Source: Lachnospiraceae bacterium
Lineage (GTDB): Bacteria; Bacillota; Clostridia; Lachnospirales; Lachnospiraceae
DNA length: 60,427 nt
Reading direction: 5' to 3'
Assembly: GCA_003979345.1 (NCBI GenBank)
Contig: RYVZ01000021.1
Coordinates: 1-60,427, forward strand
Shown here: positions 60,191 to 60,427 of the stretch, in pieces
Numbering within the stretch: position 1 is the first letter of the stretch
How the letters are laid out: each line of letters begins with the position of its first letter
Program-made: the position numbers and the translations under genes
Notes under the pieces: generated by a model
The model's database searches: none
Told to the model about the DNA's origin: nothing
What the model saw: only the letters and a program-made list of their open reading frames with translations

Positions 60191-60427
60191 CGTGCGAGCC
60201 TCCTTTCAGTTCCATTATAAAGCAGAAGCATCCTCATTTGTGTTGTTTTTCCTAAAAAAATATGAAGAATTTATTTAGGGGACCCCGGATAAAACGTTTT
60301 CTTTGATGGGATTGCGCAATAAATGCAATTGCGCGCTCTAAATTGCTAAAAATTGTAATATCTGTCAAATCTTATAAAATATCTTAGTAAACTATGTCTA
60401 GTTGTTGTTAAAATCCCTATTTGATAT
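60191..60427 (-). promoter_or_regulatory. Upstream region of the vanRS operon
   Basis: On the minus strand TATAAT (complement of 60214-60219) lies 24 bp before the vanR start, with an AAAGGAGG site between; no good -35 is visible. Further out are GGGGACCCC (about 60279-60287) and a 7-bp hairpin GCGCAAT/ATTGCGC (60314-60334). The last ~80 bp are AT-rich and show nothing else. Confidence 0.45.

Noticed and set aside
1..60427. tRNA or rRNA genes, complete insertion sequences or prophage
   Set aside because: I looked for cloverleaf-type TTCGAA arms, rRNA-like blocks, transposase motifs and phage structural genes and saw none. A covariance-model scan would be needed to exclude small RNAs.

Overview
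The window looks like a chromosomal segment of an anaerobic Clostridia/Lachnospiraceae-type bacterium. This is an inference from gene content and Gram-positive signals; no rRNA or tRNA gene is present to prove it. Supporting genes are a diaminopimelate aminotransferase/epimerase pair, a glutaminyl-tRNA synthetase, a subunit-fused 2-oxoacid:ferredoxin oxidoreductase beside rubrerythrin and desulfoferrodoxin, an ECF-transporter S component, VanRS-like regulators, PadR/HAAS/DUF4097 genes and strong AGGAGG ribosome binding sites. Most of the window is moderately GC-rich. The first ~3.6 kb is visibly AT-richer and carries accessory genes, so it may be acquired DNA.

Layout. 1-3.6 kb: a toxin-antitoxin pair, a DUF4303 protein, a MarR/FMN-binding/flavodoxin operon with an operator over its promoter, then inverted-repeat-rich DNA. 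3.6-9.8 kb: GH113-like glycosidase, dapF, dapL, nucleoside phosphorylase, ECF sigma factor and its probable anti-sigma factor. 9.9-12.8 kb: purC and an HTH-methyltransferase fusion on the minus strand, then a HhH-GPD DNA glycosylase. 12.8-25.2 kb: VWA lipoprotein, TetR plus CPBP protease, a GGDEF/EAL protein, DHH phosphoesterase, GlnRS, DUF2225 and a MocR-type regulator. 25.3-31.2 kb: small acidic membrane protein (minus), TetR, HPr-like protein, DinG/Rad3-type helicase, a broken NADAR gene and endonuclease IV (minus). 31.3-35 kb: a 30-bp tandem array, then an ABC exporter preceded by an HTH/TPR regulator and a remnant zinc-finger gene. 35-41.5 kb: TrkH/TrkA potassium uptake separated by a 16-bp tandem array, ZIP transporter, SGNH hydrolase, and the PadR-HAAS-DUF4097 operon under a near-perfect 24-bp palindrome. 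41.7-47 kb: a 1365-aa hybrid kinase containing a degenerate HD-GYP domain, and an ECF S component. 47-51.9 kb (minus): desulfoferrodoxin, rubrerythrin and the two fused OFOR genes. 51.9-53.8 kb: gene remnants (response regulator, unknown pieces, feoB tail). 53.3-57.4 kb: four similar metal-box-like operators, an HMA metallochaperone, a 38-aa membrane protein and an ABC ATPase/permease pair. 57.4-60.2 kb (minus): vanR-vanS and a frameshifted vanY.

Three themes stand out. First, repression sites are unusually readable: palindromes overlap or abut the promoters of the toxin-antitoxin, MarR, TetR, PadR, kinase and metal loci. Second, tandem repeats with a unit length divisible by three lie inside several unrelated genes, and two non-coding arrays lie between genes. 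Third, several genes are freshly broken: NADAR, a NERD-type zinc-finger gene, a response regulator, feoB and vanY. I see no phage, complete insertion sequence or CRISPR array. The nearest things to an undescribed system are the degenerate HD-GYP/histidine-kinase chimera behind a triple palindrome, the HTH/TPR regulator-exporter pair with repeated TTTCAGAT boxes, and the metal-box cluster around the feoB remnant.
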